DNA from: Streptomyces sp. TLI_053
GTDB taxonomy: Bacteria > Actinomycetota > Actinomycetes > Streptomycetales > Streptomycetaceae
Reading direction: 5' to 3'
Length of the DNA: 64,000 bases
Assembly (NCBI RefSeq): GCF_900105395.1
Contig: NZ_LT629775.1
Location: 1,860,001 to 1,924,000, forward strand
Shown one piece after another: positions 8,291 to 17,559 of this stretch. Positions within the stretch are counted from its first letter, which is position 1, and each line of letters begins with the position of its first letter. The translations under genes were made by a program, and so were the position numbers. The notes beneath the pieces are model-generated. The model was not told where the DNA came from. It worked only from the letters and a program-made list of their open reading frames with translations, and ran no database searches.

Positions 8291-11200
8291 TGCTGGGCTC
8301 CGGTGAGGGCGCGGGCCTGGTCGGCCAGGACGGGGTGCTGGAAGAGGGTGCGCAGCGGGGGCCGGTTGCCGAGGTGCGGCTCCAGCCAGGCGGCGAGCCG
8401 GGCGGCGAGCAGCGAGTGGCCGCCGACCTCGAAGAAGTGCGAGTCCGGGGCGAACCGGTCGTGGCCGAGCACCTCCCGCCAGGCCTCGGCGATCAGCAGC
8501 TGGGCGGGGTCGGTGAAGGCCGACGGGGCGGTCTCCGGCGGGGCGGCGGCGGGTGCCTCGGCGGCCAGGCGGGCGAGGGCCGCCCGGTCGGGCTTGCCAC
8601 CGGGCAGCAGCGGCATGGCGTCCAGCGCGGTCCAGCTCGCCGGGACGAGACCGGCGGGCAGCCGGCGGGCCAGGGCCGCGTGCAGGGCGGCCTGGTCGGG
8701 CTGCGGGCCGCCGTCGAGGAAGCCGAGCAGGCGCGGTCCGGCGCTGTCGCCCCGGTGCAGCAGGACGGCGCAGGAGCGGCCGCCGAGTTCGGCGGAGGCG
8801 GCGGCCTCGATCTCCTCCAGCTCGATCCGGAAGCCGCGCAGCTTGACCTGGTTGTCCTGGCGGCCGAGGAAGCGCAGCCGTCCGTCGAGGTCGCGGTAGC
8901 CGCGGTCACCGGTGCGGTAGACGCGCTCGCCGCCGAGGGCCGGGACGACCGGGAAGCGGGCCCCGGTCACCTCCGGCAGGCCGAGGTAGCCGTCGGCCAG
9001 GGCCGCTCCCCCGACGGCGAGTTCGCCGACCGCTCCGGGCGGCAGCGGCTGGCCGCCGGTGTCCAGGACGTGCATCCGGACGCCGGGGAGTTCGGTGCCG
9101 AGCGGGATCTCGGCGGTGTCGTCGACGCCCTCGGCGGCGGTACCGTCGGCGGACGCGCCGTCGGCATCGGTACGGTCGGCGACGGCAGCCGGGGCCAGGT
9201 CGGCCGCGGTCAGCTCGTGCACGGTGGAGGTGACGGTGGCCTCGGTGACGCCGTAGGCGTTGAGGACGGTGACGGCGGTGCCGTCGGTCAGCCCGCGCAG
9301 CGCCCGGGCCGGCAGCCGCTCGCCGCCGAGGACGAGCAGGCGCGGCGCCCAGCGGCCGTCCGCCAGCGCGTCGCGCAGGTCCTCGCGGACGGCGAGCGCG
9401 TAGCTGGTCGGCAGGTTGGCGACGGTGACGCCGCGGGCGGCCAGCACGGCGACCAGTTCGGGCCCGGTCGGGACCTCGCGCTGCGGCAGCACCAGGGCGG
9501 CGCCGGCCACCAGCGAGGGCAGCACCTCCTCGAGCGCCACGTCGAAGGACGGCCGGGCGAACAGCAGCACCCGGTCGGCCGGGCCCAGGCCGTAACGGGC
9601 GGTCACCGCGGTCAGGTACCGGGCCAGCGCGGTGCGGCCGACCAGGACCGGCTTGGGCACACCGGTCGAGCCGGAGGTGTGGATCACGTAGGCGGCGCCG
9701 TCGAGCACGGCGGCCGGGCGGGCCGCGGGGAAGGCCGGGCCGTCCAGCAGGGCCGGGACGGTGTCGGCGGGCAGCGCGAGGGCGCTCTGCCGGGTGGCCA
9801 GCACCAGGGCCGGGGCGAGCCGCTCCAGCAGCAGGGCCAGCCTGGCCTGCGGGTCCTCGGCGGAGAGCGGGGCGTGCACCGCGCCGAGGCGCAGGCAGGC
9901 GAGCAGGGCGACGACGCTGTCGACGCCGCGCGGCAGCACGGTGGCGACCGGCTGCCCGGGGGTCACCCCCGCGGCGCGCAGGCGCTCGACCAGCTCGCCG
10001 ACCCGGCGGTCGAGGTCGCCGTAGCTCAGCCGCTCGGAACCGGCGAGCAGGGCGAGCGCGCTCGGGTCGTGGACGGCGACCGGGTCGAGACCGGCCGGCT
10101 CGGGCAGCGCGGCGGGGGTGGTGTCCCCGTCCGTCGCGGTGCCGGTCGTGGCGGGCGCCACCGCGAGGTCGGCGAGCAGGGCGTCCGGGCCGTCGAGGTA
10201 GCCGCGCAGCAGGTCGAGCAGCCGCTCGGAGAGCAGGGTGGCGATCCTCTCGCCGAACAGGTCGGCGTCGTAGTCCCAGACCAGGGTCATCCCGGCCGCG
10301 CCGTGCTTCTCGCCGACCACCCGGCGGTCGTCGGGCAGCAGGACGAGGTCGAGGTCGAAGCGGGTGGTGCCGGTGTTGAAGCCCTCGTAGAGCGAGACCT
10401 CCAGGCCGGGCGCCTGCACATCGGGCAGCGGCGCGTCGTGCGCGCTGAACATCACGCTGAACAGCGGGTTGTCCGCACCGGTGGTGTGCCGGCCGAGCGC
10501 GCGGGTCAGCTCCTGGACCGGCACGTCCTGGTGGGGCAGCGCACGGAACAGCACATCGGTCACCTCGTCCACCGCGTCGGTGCCGGGCGCGGCAGGGTCC
10601 AGTCGCAGGCGCAGCGGCACGGTGTTGACGAACATCCCGACGGTGCCCTCGAAGCCGGGCGGCCGGTTGCCGACGGCGGTGCCGACCATCAGTTCCCGGT
10701 GGCCGCTGTGCCGGCGCAGCAGTTCGGCGAAGAGGGTGAGCAGGGTGGAGAACGGGGTGTGGCCGTCGGCCTTGGCCCGCTCGCGCAGCCGCTCGGCGAG
10801 ATCGGCGCCGATCGACTGGCGCAGCTGGCCGCCGCGGTGGCGGCGGCGGGCGCCGGGACGGGCCAGGCCCGGCAGCGCGAGGTCGAGCGGGGCGTCCGCC
10901 AACTCCTGCTTCCAGAAGGCGAGTCCACGTTCGCGGCCGGCCTCCCGGACGGCCTCGGCGGCGTGCACGTGCTCCTCGTAGGAAGGCGCGGCGGGAAGCG
11001 TGACCGTGTCGGCCTCGCCGAGGACGTGGGCGCGGTACACGGTGAAGAGGTCGCGCAGCAGGATCGCGAACGAGTGGCCGTCGTGGACGAGGTGGTGCTC
11101 GACGTGGATCAGCCGGTGGTGGTCGTCGCCGATCCGGACCAGGTGCCAGCGCAGCAGCGGGGCGTCGGTGGTGTCCAGCGGCTCCTCGGCCTCCGCCGCC

Positions 11201-11493
11201 AGCAGGGTACGGAACACGGCCTCGGGGTCGGCCTCGGCGCTCAGGTCGCTGGTGCGCAGCCGCGGCTCGGTCCGGGCGCCGACCCGCTGGAGCGGCAACC
11301 CCTCGGCGCGGGGGACCAGTTCGAGCCGCAGGCCGGGGTGGTGGGCGAGCACGGCGGTGAGGCCGGCCCGGAGCGCGTCGGTGTCGAGCGGCCCCCAGAG
11401 GTCGAGGGCGGCGGTGAAGTTGTAGGCACGACTGCCGGGCTGCATCTGCTCGTGCAGCCAGACGATCTCCTGCGAGGAGGAGAGTACGAACAT
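8287..11493 (-). CDS. NRPS module C-A-PCP
   Basis: 1068 residues. The ATG at 11493 has AGGGAG about 7 nt upstream. The frame stays open to 12972, but the C-domain opening (SSSQEIVWLHEQ) starts here. The condensation domain has an intact HHLVHDG at 133-139. The adenylation domain follows (about 460-960) with TSGSTGVPKP, A4 FDVALEE, an A5 variant NAYGVTE in place of GPTE, A8 GRQDNQVKLRGFRIE and a lysine in PGGKPDR. The carrier serine is 1027 in GGHSLL. An Ala/Asp-rich insert between A5 and the next motif makes the domain longer than usual. This is the only complete extension module of the operon. It ends in a four-base overlap with the dehydrogenase gene. Confidence 0.93.
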   Translation of the reverse strand: MFVLSSSQEIVWLHEQMQPGSRAYNFTAALDLWGPLDTDALRAGLTAVLAHHPGLRLELVPRAEGLPLQRVGARTEPRLRTSDLSAEADPEAVFRTLLAAEAEEPLDTTDAPLLRWHLVRIGDDHHRLIHVEHHLVHDGHSFAILLRDLFTVYRAHVLGEADTVTLPAAPSYEEHVHAAEAVREAGRERGLAFWKQELADAPLDLALPGLARPGARRRHRGGQLRQSIGADLAERLRERAKADGHTPFSTLLTLFAELLRRHSGHRELMVGTAVGNRPPGFEGTVGMFVNTVPLRLRLDPAAPGTDAVDEVTDVLFRALPHQDVPVQELTRALGRHTTGADNPLFSVMFSAHDAPLPDVQAPGLEVSLYEGFNTGTTRFDLDLVLLPDDRRVVGEKHGAAGMTLVWDYDADLFGERIATLLSERLLDLLRGYLDGPDALLADLAVAPATTGTATDGDTTPAALPEPAGLDPVAVHDPSALALLAGSERLSYGDLDRRVGELVERLRAAGVTPGQPVATVLPRGVDSVVALLACLRLGAVHAPLSAEDPQARLALLLERLAPALVLATRQSALALPADTVPALLDGPAFPAARPAAVLDGAAYVIHTSGSTGVPKPVLVGRTALARYLTAVTARYGLGPADRVLLFARPSFDVALEEVLPSLVAGAALVLPQREVPTGPELVAVLAARGVTVANLPTSYALAVREDLRDALADGRWAPRLLVLGGERLPARALRGLTDGTAVTVLNAYGVTEATVTSTVHELTAADLAPAAVADRTDADGASADGTAAEGVDDTAEIPLGTELPGVRMHVLDTGGQPLPPGAVGELAVGGAALADGYLGLPEVTGARFPVVPALGGERVYRTGDRGYRDLDGRLRFLGRQDNQVKLRGFRIELEEIEAAASAELGGRSCAVLLHRGDSAGPRLLGFLDGGPQPDQAALHAALARRLPAGLVPASWTALDAMPLLPGGKPDRAALARLAAEAPAAAPPETAPSAFTDPAQLLIAEAWREVLGHDRFAPDSHFFEVGGHSLLAARLAAWLEPHLGNRPPLRTLFQHPVLADQARALTGAQQ

Positions 11494-11825
11494 GGGCAAC
11501 TCCCTGGTTGTGTCGGGTTGTTGATTCGGTTCGACAGCTCGGGGCGGGCGCTGTGGGGCCTGCCCCGGGCCGGGACCCGCCGGGGGTGGTGGCGGGCCCG
11601 GCGGAACGGGTCGGGATCGGTCGACGCGGGTCGACGCGGGTCGGGGTGGGTCGGGGTGGTCGTGGCGGACCGGCCGGCCGGCGGGTGCGGCGGTCGGCGA
11701 GCGGAGCGGTCCGGGGGATCGGGACGGTGGTGGATCGGGACCGCGGCGACTCGGGGCGGCGGCGGCTCGGGACCGTGGCGGCTCGGGACCGCAGCGGGGC
11801 CGGGACGGCGGAACGGCCCGGCGGG
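11494..11825. other. Low-complexity intergenic stretch inside the NRPS operon
   Basis: These 332 bp separate the stand-alone C-domain gene from the C-A-PCP gene. They are built mostly of imperfect short direct repeats: GTCGACGCGG and GGTCGGGGTGG units at about 11617-11660, and CTCGGGACCG-type units at 11700-11800. No frame shows coding bias. A ribosome binding site for the C-A-PCP gene is present at the 11500 end. I see no clear promoter or hairpin terminator. Confidence 0.5.
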
Positions 11826-13223
11826 TCAGGCCCCGGTGCCGAGGTGGTGGCGCAGGGTCGCGAGCAGCACCGCGAAGGCGGCCTCCGCCGCGGCGTCCGG
11901 GTAACGCTCGCGGTCCCAGGCCAGCCGGACCAGGAGGTCCTCGCCGTGCGAGGCGGACACCGCGATCGGTGCGGCGAGCGGACGGCCCGCGAGGTGGACC
12001 TCGCGCCCGGCGACCCCGCCGAGCAGCAGGGGCGGTCGGCGGTGCAGGTCCTCGAAGGTGAGCAGTCCGTCGAGCGCACCGGACCAGCTCGCCCCGGCGG
12101 ACCGGGCGGCGCGCACCACCTCGTCGTACGGGGTGTCCGCGTGGTCGAGGTCGTCCCACCAGTCGGCGCCGAGCGCGTCGAGCGGACGGGGCGGGCCGGG
12201 CGGCGCGGGGTGGACCAGGGTGTTCAGGAAGCAGCCGAGCACCGGTGCGGTGTCGGCCGGGCGGCCGCCCCACGGGTAACCCAGCGCGAGCACCCGGTCG
12301 CCGCCGTCGAGCCGGTGCGCCGCGGCGGCGACGGCGTCCAGCAGTGCCGGGAAGACACCGCTCCGGGCGGCGCCGGTCACGGCGGGCAGCCGGTCCACGG
12401 CCATGCCGGTCGACCGGGCCGGACCGGCCGGTCCGGCGGCGTCCGGGGCGTCGGCGAGAGCGCCGAGCCGGGCTGCCCAGTGCCGCTGGGCAGCCTCGCC
12501 GGCCGCCCGCGCCTCGGCGTCCAACTGCCCCTCCACCGCCACCCGGTAGGCCTCGACGGCCTCGGCCTGCGCGGCGTCCGGGGCAGTCTCGCCCTCGTCC
12601 GGTTCGGCGTAGGCGGCGCCGAGCCCCTCGGTGACCAGGCCGAGCGACTGCTCGTCGCAGGCGGCGTGGTCCAGGGCGACGGCGAGCAGTTCCTCCTCGT
12701 CCTGCGGTCCGGCCGCCAGCAGCAGCCGCAGCGCCGGTCCGTCGGTCGGCCAGTCCAGCAGCGCCCGCAGCAGCGCCGCCCGGGCGGGCCCGTCCGGCAG
12801 CCCGGCACCGGCGGCCCCGTCGACGGCGGTTGCGCCGATCCCGGCTCCGGGGGCGGCGACGGCTCCGGGGGCGGCCGGACCGGACGGGTCCACCAGCACC
12901 CGGGCCACCTCGACCGAGGGCTCGCCGAGCCGCAGCACCGGCGTACCGCGCAGCACCGTGAACCCGCCGCACAGCGCCGGGTGCCGGCGGGCCAGCCGGA
13001 GCGCGGCGCGGCGCAACCGGGGCAGGTCGACGGTCCCCCGGGGGAAGGCGAAGAACAGCGGGACGATGTCCGTCCGGGCCAGCCGGTCGCGGTGGCGGGT
13101 GATCAGGAAGCGGCGCTGGGCGCCGGTGAGCGGGAGCAGCGGTACCGGGTCGGGGCCGGTCCCGGCGGCGGAGGCGAGGGACCGGTAGCGGGTCAGGTAG
13201 GCGGCCGTGATGCTGGAGTGCAC
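11826..13223 (-). CDS. Stand-alone NRPS condensation-like domain with altered active-site motif
   Basis: 465 residues from the GTG at 13223, chosen because GGAG sits 8 nt upstream; an ATG at 13253 in the same frame has no such site. The fold markers of a condensation domain are present, from PLTGAQRRFL near 31 through the central motif to the late GCFLNTLVHP segment. The active-site motif HHxxxDG reads DHAACDE at 185-191: the second histidine (186) and the aspartate (190) remain, the first histidine is Asp and the glycine is Glu. It may be a condensation domain acting in trans, an ester- or amide-forming variant, or a non-catalytic docking domain. It lies between the exporter and the first full module. 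Confidence 0.8.
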   Translation of the reverse strand: MHSSITAAYLTRYRSLASAAGTGPDPVPLLPLTGAQRRFLITRHRDRLARTDIVPLFFAFPRGTVDLPRLRRAALRLARRHPALCGGFTVLRGTPVLRLGEPSVEVARVLVDPSGPAAPGAVAAPGAGIGATAVDGAAGAGLPDGPARAALLRALLDWPTDGPALRLLLAAGPQDEEELLAVALDHAACDEQSLGLVTEGLGAAYAEPDEGETAPDAAQAEAVEAYRVAVEGQLDAEARAAGEAAQRHWAARLGALADAPDAAGPAGPARSTGMAVDRLPAVTGAARSGVFPALLDAVAAAAHRLDGGDRVLALGYPWGGRPADTAPVLGCFLNTLVHPAPPGPPRPLDALGADWWDDLDHADTPYDEVVRAARSAGASWSGALDGLLTFEDLHRRPPLLLGGVAGREVHLAGRPLAAPIAVSASHGEDLLVRLAWDRERYPDAAAEAAFAVLLATLRHHLGTGA

Positions 13224-13290
13224 GGGAGGGTCTCCGCTTTCGGTTCGGGACATCGGTGGGTCGGCGTGGTTCCGGGCCCGGGCGGCGCGT

Positions 13291-14775
13291 TCAGCGGGCC
13301 CTTCCGGCGTCGGCGGCTTCGGCCGGGTCGCGCCCGGCGGCGCCACCGGCGGCCGGGTCCGCGTCCACGGCGGACCGCACGCCCGCGGTGGGCCGCACGC
13401 CCACCGTCGGACCGGTGACCGCGATCGGGGCCGTGGCCGCCGACGGAGCCGTGGCTCCGGCCGGGCCGGAACCCTCGGTCGGGGCGTCGTCCGCCGACGG
13501 CCCGGCGTCGGCTTTCCCTTCCTCCGCGGGCGCGGACGGCAGGTCCCGCATCCCCCGCAGCGACGAGAACAGCAGCGGCACCGGCACCACCAGGAAGCCC
13601 GCCGCGCAGAGCCAGAGCGCGGCGCGCGGACCGGCCTGCTCGGCGACGGCGCCGCCGAGCAGGGCACCGAGCGGCAGGGTGCCCCAGACCAGGAACCGCA
13701 TGGTGGCGTTCATCCGGCCGAGCAGCCGGGGCGGGCACAGGCTCTGCCGGAAGCTCACCTGGGCGACGTTGTAGACCACCGCGCCGAACAGCACGGCCAC
13801 CCCGCCGATCGCGAACAGCACCGCCCCCACGCCCCCGTCCGCGAGCGGCCAGAGCAGCGCGAACGGGCCGGTGACCAGCGGGGCGAGCCAGATCAGCCGG
13901 GCCTGCCCGATCCGCGCGGCGAGCCGGCCCGCGCACAGCGCACCGGCGAGCCCGCCGACCGCCGAGGCCGAGAGCAGCACCCCGATCGCGGCCGGGGAGA
14001 GGTCCAGCACCCGCACCCAGAAGACGGTCTGCACGGCCATCAGCACCGCGCTGAACAGGTTGGACGCCGCGGTGGTGGCGGCGATCACCCGCAGCAGCGG
14101 GTGGCCGAGCACGAACCGCAGGCCCTCGGCGACCTCGGCCCGCAGCGACCGCCCGGGCTCGGGCGCGGGCAGTCGCTCCTCGGCCCCGATCCGGGAGAGC
14201 AGGACCGCCGAGGCGAGGAAGCCGAACGCGTCGGCGACGATCGCCAGCGGGGCGCCGAGCAGCTGGACCAGTCCGCCGCCCAGACCGGGTCCGGCGATCT
14301 GCGCCGAGGACCGGACCGTCTCGATCGCCCCGTTCCCCGCCACCAGTCGGTCGCGCGGCAGCAGGACGGGGAGGAAGGACTGGTGGGCGACGTCGAAGAA
14401 GACCGTCGCCACCCCGGTGACCAGGGCCACCAGGTAGAGCTGGAGCAGGCTGAGCACGTCCAGCGCGGCGGCCAGCGGGATCGAGCCGACGGCGAGGCAG
14501 CGCAGCACGTCGGCGCGGACCAGGACGGGCAGCTTGCGCATCCGGTCCAGCCAGGCGCCGGCGGGCAGGCCGACCAGGAGGAAGGCGGCGGTCTCGGCGG
14601 CGGTCAGCAGGCCGACCTGGAAGGGCGTGGCATCGAGTTCCACCACTGCCACCAGGGGCAGTGCGACCAGGGTGACCTGACTGCCCGCCTGCGCCGTGAC
14701 GGCCCCCGAGAGCAGGAGGCGGAAGTCGCGGCGGGCCGACGGACCGGTACTGGGCAGGTGAGGCGTTTCGTTCAT
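13291..14775 (-). CDS. MFS exporter of the NRPS operon
   Basis: 494 residues with GAGGG upstream of the ATG. About twelve hydrophobic segments and MFS features are visible, including GLPAGAWLDRMRK after helix 2 and FVLGHPLLRVIAATTAASN opening the second half. The layout resembles the EntS-like MFS_3 group, which exports siderophores and small peptides. The last 75-80 residues are an Ala/Pro/Gly/Thr-rich soluble tail outside the usual fold. It is the first gene of the minus-strand NRPS operon and probably exports or gives self-resistance to the product. Confidence 0.88.
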   Translation of the reverse strand: MNETPHLPSTGPSARRDFRLLLSGAVTAQAGSQVTLVALPLVAVVELDATPFQVGLLTAAETAAFLLVGLPAGAWLDRMRKLPVLVRADVLRCLAVGSIPLAAALDVLSLLQLYLVALVTGVATVFFDVAHQSFLPVLLPRDRLVAGNGAIETVRSSAQIAGPGLGGGLVQLLGAPLAIVADAFGFLASAVLLSRIGAEERLPAPEPGRSLRAEVAEGLRFVLGHPLLRVIAATTAASNLFSAVLMAVQTVFWVRVLDLSPAAIGVLLSASAVGGLAGALCAGRLAARIGQARLIWLAPLVTGPFALLWPLADGGVGAVLFAIGGVAVLFGAVVYNVAQVSFRQSLCPPRLLGRMNATMRFLVWGTLPLGALLGGAVAEQAGPRAALWLCAAGFLVVPVPLLFSSLRGMRDLPSAPAEEGKADAGPSADDAPTEGSGPAGATAPSAATAPIAVTGPTVGVRPTAGVRSAVDADPAAGGAAGRDPAEAADAGRAR

Positions 14776-15101
14776 CAGTACGACCCTCGGTTACCGATTC
14801 GCTACAGGGCAACCGGCTGGCCGGATTCCGGCCCCCGCCCGAATCGGCCGGATACCGCCGCTCGCTCAGTCTTCCCTCACCTGCTCCTTATCCGCCCGCG
14901 AGGGCCCGGAACGGGCGCCCGGGGGCGGGACCAGCGACGTCGCGCCGACCGGTCTTCCCGTTCGGGATGTCCAACCGAGTGTCCGCTATCCGGACCATGG
15001 ATTTCAGCCAGCGGACAGCCGGCCTCAACTTGGCCGGAACCCGGGGAGTGCTGACTTTCCGTCACCTGGCGGTGGTGCGGCCGTGATATCGGCGCACGGA
15101 A
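14776..15101 (-). promoter_or_regulatory. Upstream region of the NRPS operon
   Basis: No gene is apparent in this stretch, which lies between the lipoprotein terminator and the exporter start and must contain the operon promoter. It holds a perfect 15-nt palindrome (GGCCGGATTCCGGCC, 14819-14833), followed by a related GAATCGGCCGGATA, possibly an operator. I could not place convincing -35 and -10 boxes. No regulatory gene adjoins. Confidence 0.4.
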
Positions 15102-15135
15102 GCGGCCCCCGGACCGGGGTCGGTCCGGGGGCCGC
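15102..15135 (-). terminator. Terminator of the lipoprotein gene
   Basis: A perfect 14-bp stem (15102-15115 with 15122-15135) with a 6-nt loop lies 24 nt beyond the stop of the minus-strand lipoprotein gene. Confidence 0.8.
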
Positions 15136-15159
15136 GGGGCCCGCTGAAGGGGGGACGGG

Positions 15160-16125
15160 CTAGCCGAGGGCCGCGTCCGGGGTGCGGCCCGCCTGGGCCT
15201 GCTCGATCCGGGCGACCAGCATCGCGGCCAGCCTCCGGGTGCCCGCCGGGTCCACCGGACCGCCCTCGGTGGTGACGGTGGCGACCACCGTGCCGGCGCG
15301 CAGCACGATCGCCACACCGTCCCGGCCCGCGAGGTCGCCCTTGAACGCGCGACTCTCCGTCCCCAGCAGGCCGACGTCGGCCGGGCCGTACTTGCTCGCG
15401 TCGGCGTACGCGCCGTACGCCTCCTTGTACCGGTCCTGGGCCTGCGCCCGGCCGGGCAGGGTGTCGACGCCGAAGCGCACCACCACCTCGCCGGCGGCGA
15501 ACCTGGCGCTGCCGCTCAGCGGCTTGCCCTTGCAGGGCGCGGCGGCCGTGCAGGTGGTGGCGTGGTCGGCGGTGTCGACCCGCCGCTTCTCCTCCTCCCA
15601 GCCGGTCATCGCCTTCTGGTCGGGCAGCAGCAGGGCGACCAGCGCGGAGTCGAGCAGGGCGGTGTCCGAGTCCGGACCGGTCGCCGGCTGCCCGGCCCCG
15701 CCGGTCCCACCCGCTCCAGCCGCTCCACCCGCTCCACCCGCTCCACCGCTCGAAGCGCCCCCGGTGGTCGTTCCGGTGGCCCCGGCCCCGGCACCGGCCG
15801 TACCGGCGGTCGAGCCGCCCGCCGCCGTCGCCCCGGGCGTGGCCGCGCCCGGACCGCTCGCCCCGGCCGCCGGGGTACCGCCGGCGGCGGCGCCACCGGC
15901 CGGGTCGCCCGACGGCGCGGCGGTCCCGGACCCGGCCGCCGCCGAGGGCGCACCGGTACCCCCGGTGGCCGCGTCGGCCGTCGCCCCGGGGGTCGCCGAC
16001 GCGCCCGCCGTGCCCTTCGCCGCGTTCTCGGAGCTCGTCGAGCTCCCGGAACCGCAGGCGGCCAACGCCGCCAGCAGCGCACCCGTCGCCGCCGCGGCGG
16101 CCACCTTCCGACCGGCCGTGCCCAT
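15160..16125 (-). CDS. Secreted lipoprotein with long low-complexity linker
   Basis: 321 residues. GAGAGGGG precedes the ATG. The N-terminus is a lipoprotein signal: a charged start, a hydrophobic Ala/Leu stretch and the lipobox LAAC with Cys24. Residues 25-150 are an Ala/Gly/Thr/Pro-rich linker (repeated GGAGGAGG-type units in DNA). A globular C-terminal domain of about 165 residues contains two cysteines about ten residues apart (TTCTAAAPCKG) that could form a disulfide. I recognise no family for this domain. It is expected to be anchored outside the membrane. It stands alone between a PPOX-family gene and a terminator. Confidence 0.82.
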   Translation of the reverse strand: MGTAGRKVAAAAATGALLAALAACGSGSSTSSENAAKGTAGASATPGATADAATGGTGAPSAAAGSGTAAPSGDPAGGAAAGGTPAAGASGPGAATPGATAAGGSTAGTAGAGAGATGTTTGGASSGGAGGAGGAAGAGGTGGAGQPATGPDSDTALLDSALVALLLPDQKAMTGWEEEKRRVDTADHATTCTAAAPCKGKPLSGSARFAAGEVVVRFGVDTLPGRAQAQDRYKEAYGAYADASKYGPADVGLLGTESRAFKGDLAGRDGVAIVLRAGTVVATVTTEGGPVDPAGTRRLAAMLVARIEQAQAGRTPDAALG

Positions 16126-16289
16126 GTGCGCCCCTCTCGTGTCCGTGGCCCCTCAAGATAGACGCGGCCCCGCCCGACCGGTTCCCCGGGGCCCGCTGCC
16201 TCGGGGAACGGCCGCCACGCGCGAGGCAGGGCGGGGCGGACAGGGCACGGACTGTCTGGTCGGGCCAGGTCGGGTCGGGCCAGGTCAGG

Positions 16290-16742
16290 TCAGCCGAGAC
16301 CGGCCGGGTCGCTCCCGGGGGCGCCCGGCGGCAGCGGCTCGATGCCCACCACCCGGCTGATCCTGGTCGGCTCGACCAGCACCACCACCCGCCGCTCCCC
16401 CGGGATGCCCCAGCCGTACCGCTCCACCCCGAGGTACGTCCGCGCCAGCCGGTCCATGTTCCGGACCGCCTCCTCGCCCTCCACGAACCGCACCGCCCGC
16501 CCCCGGATCTGCACCCGGTCGTACGGGTTCCCGGGGTCGGCGAGCGACAGGCAGACCCGCGGGTCCCGCCGCAGATTGCGCTCCTTGACCCGCCCCACGG
16601 AGGTGTTGAACAGCACCAGGTCCCCCTCCGTCCCCACCCACATCGGGCTCACGTGCGGCGAGCCGTCGGCATTGACCGTGCCGACGTACCAGATGTGCCC
16701 CGCCTCGATCCGCTCACGGACGTCCTTCGAGATCTCGACCAT
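16290..16742 (-). CDS. PPOX-class flavin/F420-dependent oxidoreductase
   Basis: 150 residues from the ATG at 16742; the frame extends upstream, but this start gives the usual length of the family. The split-barrel flavoprotein pattern is visible: GHIWYVGTVNADGSPHVSPMW, then a basic VKERNLRRDPRVCLSLAD segment and RVQIRGRAVRFVEGEEA. Proteins of this group in actinomycetes often use coenzyme F420, others use FMN; the sequence alone does not decide. No operon partner. Confidence 0.85.
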   Translation of the reverse strand: MVEISKDVRERIEAGHIWYVGTVNADGSPHVSPMWVGTEGDLVLFNTSVGRVKERNLRRDPRVCLSLADPGNPYDRVQIRGRAVRFVEGEEAVRNMDRLARTYLGVERYGWGIPGERRVVVLVEPTRISRVVGIEPLPPGAPGSDPAGLG

Positions 16743-16994
16743 GCGCCGAGTCTGCCCGTACGCCCCGGGCGCCACTCCCGCCCCTCGTACACGCACCTCA
16801 CCCGGATCGCCCAGGGCACTCGGGTGAACACGCCCGGGACTCCACTCGAAGGGGTCACCCGCCGGGCCGGGGCTGCCGCTCTCCGGTGGCAGCGGGCGTC
16901 AGGGTGGTTGACGGTGAATCAGGCGCCCACTCCGCGAGTCCCCCGCCCGATGATGTGTCGGCGATCGCGGTACCGCGCCGGAAGGATCATCATC

Positions 16995-17420
16995 ATGCGT
17001 TCCGCACGTACCCTGCTCGCCGGAGCAGCCGTCGCCGCCGCCCTCACCGTCGGTGCCCCGCTCGCCTACGCCGACGGCGCCGCCGACCAGGGCAAGAACC
17101 TCACCTGGCAGGAGAAGCAGGACAAGGCCGCCACCTCCGACGGCCAGAAGACCTGGGACGAGAAGCAGAACGGTTCCTCCGGCACCGACGCGAGCAAGGG
17201 CTCCGAGGGCAAGGCCCCGGAAGGCAAGGGTTCCGAGGGCAAGAGCTACGAGAGCAAGGGCGAGGAGAAGACCCCGCACGGCGGCGTGCACACCGGCGGC
17301 GGCGGCCTGGCGCTCTCCGGCGGCGGCCTCGCCTCCGGCGCGGTGCTGCTGCTCGGCGGCCTCGGGGCGGGCGCGATCGCCCTGCGCCGTGGCCGCCGCA
17401 CCGCGGACGCCGCGATCTGA
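16995..17420 (+). CDS. Small secreted protein with LAxTG-like C-terminal sorting signal
   Basis: 141 residues, GAAGGA 8 nt before the ATG. A signal peptide is clear (cleavage probably after AYA, residue 26). The middle is very hydrophilic with repeated GSEGK/PEGKG units. The end is a sorting-signal layout: LALSG at 105-109, a hydrophobic helix at 111-130, then RRGRR. LALSG resembles the LAxTG motif recognised by actinobacterial class E sortases, with Ser for Thr. The next gene, 139 bp downstream on the same strand, is a sortase. It is therefore a plausible substrate, either wall-anchored or membrane-held if the motif is not cut. No known family. Confidence 0.82.
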   Translation: MRSARTLLAGAAVAAALTVGAPLAYADGAADQGKNLTWQEKQDKAATSDGQKTWDEKQNGSSGTDASKGSEGKAPEGKGSEGKSYESKGEEKTPHGGVHTGGGGLALSGGGLASGAVLLLGGLGAGAIALRRGRRTADAAI

Positions 17421-17559
17421 CCGCGCGCCGTTCCCGCCGCCTCCCCGTCGTGGCCCGCGCCCGGTGCGCCGGCCACGGCGGGGGCGTGCGGGGCGGCGCT
17501 CCGCCGTGTCCGGCCCGCGGCGCCCCGAGCGCGGGCCACTGAGAGGAGTACGAGCGACG

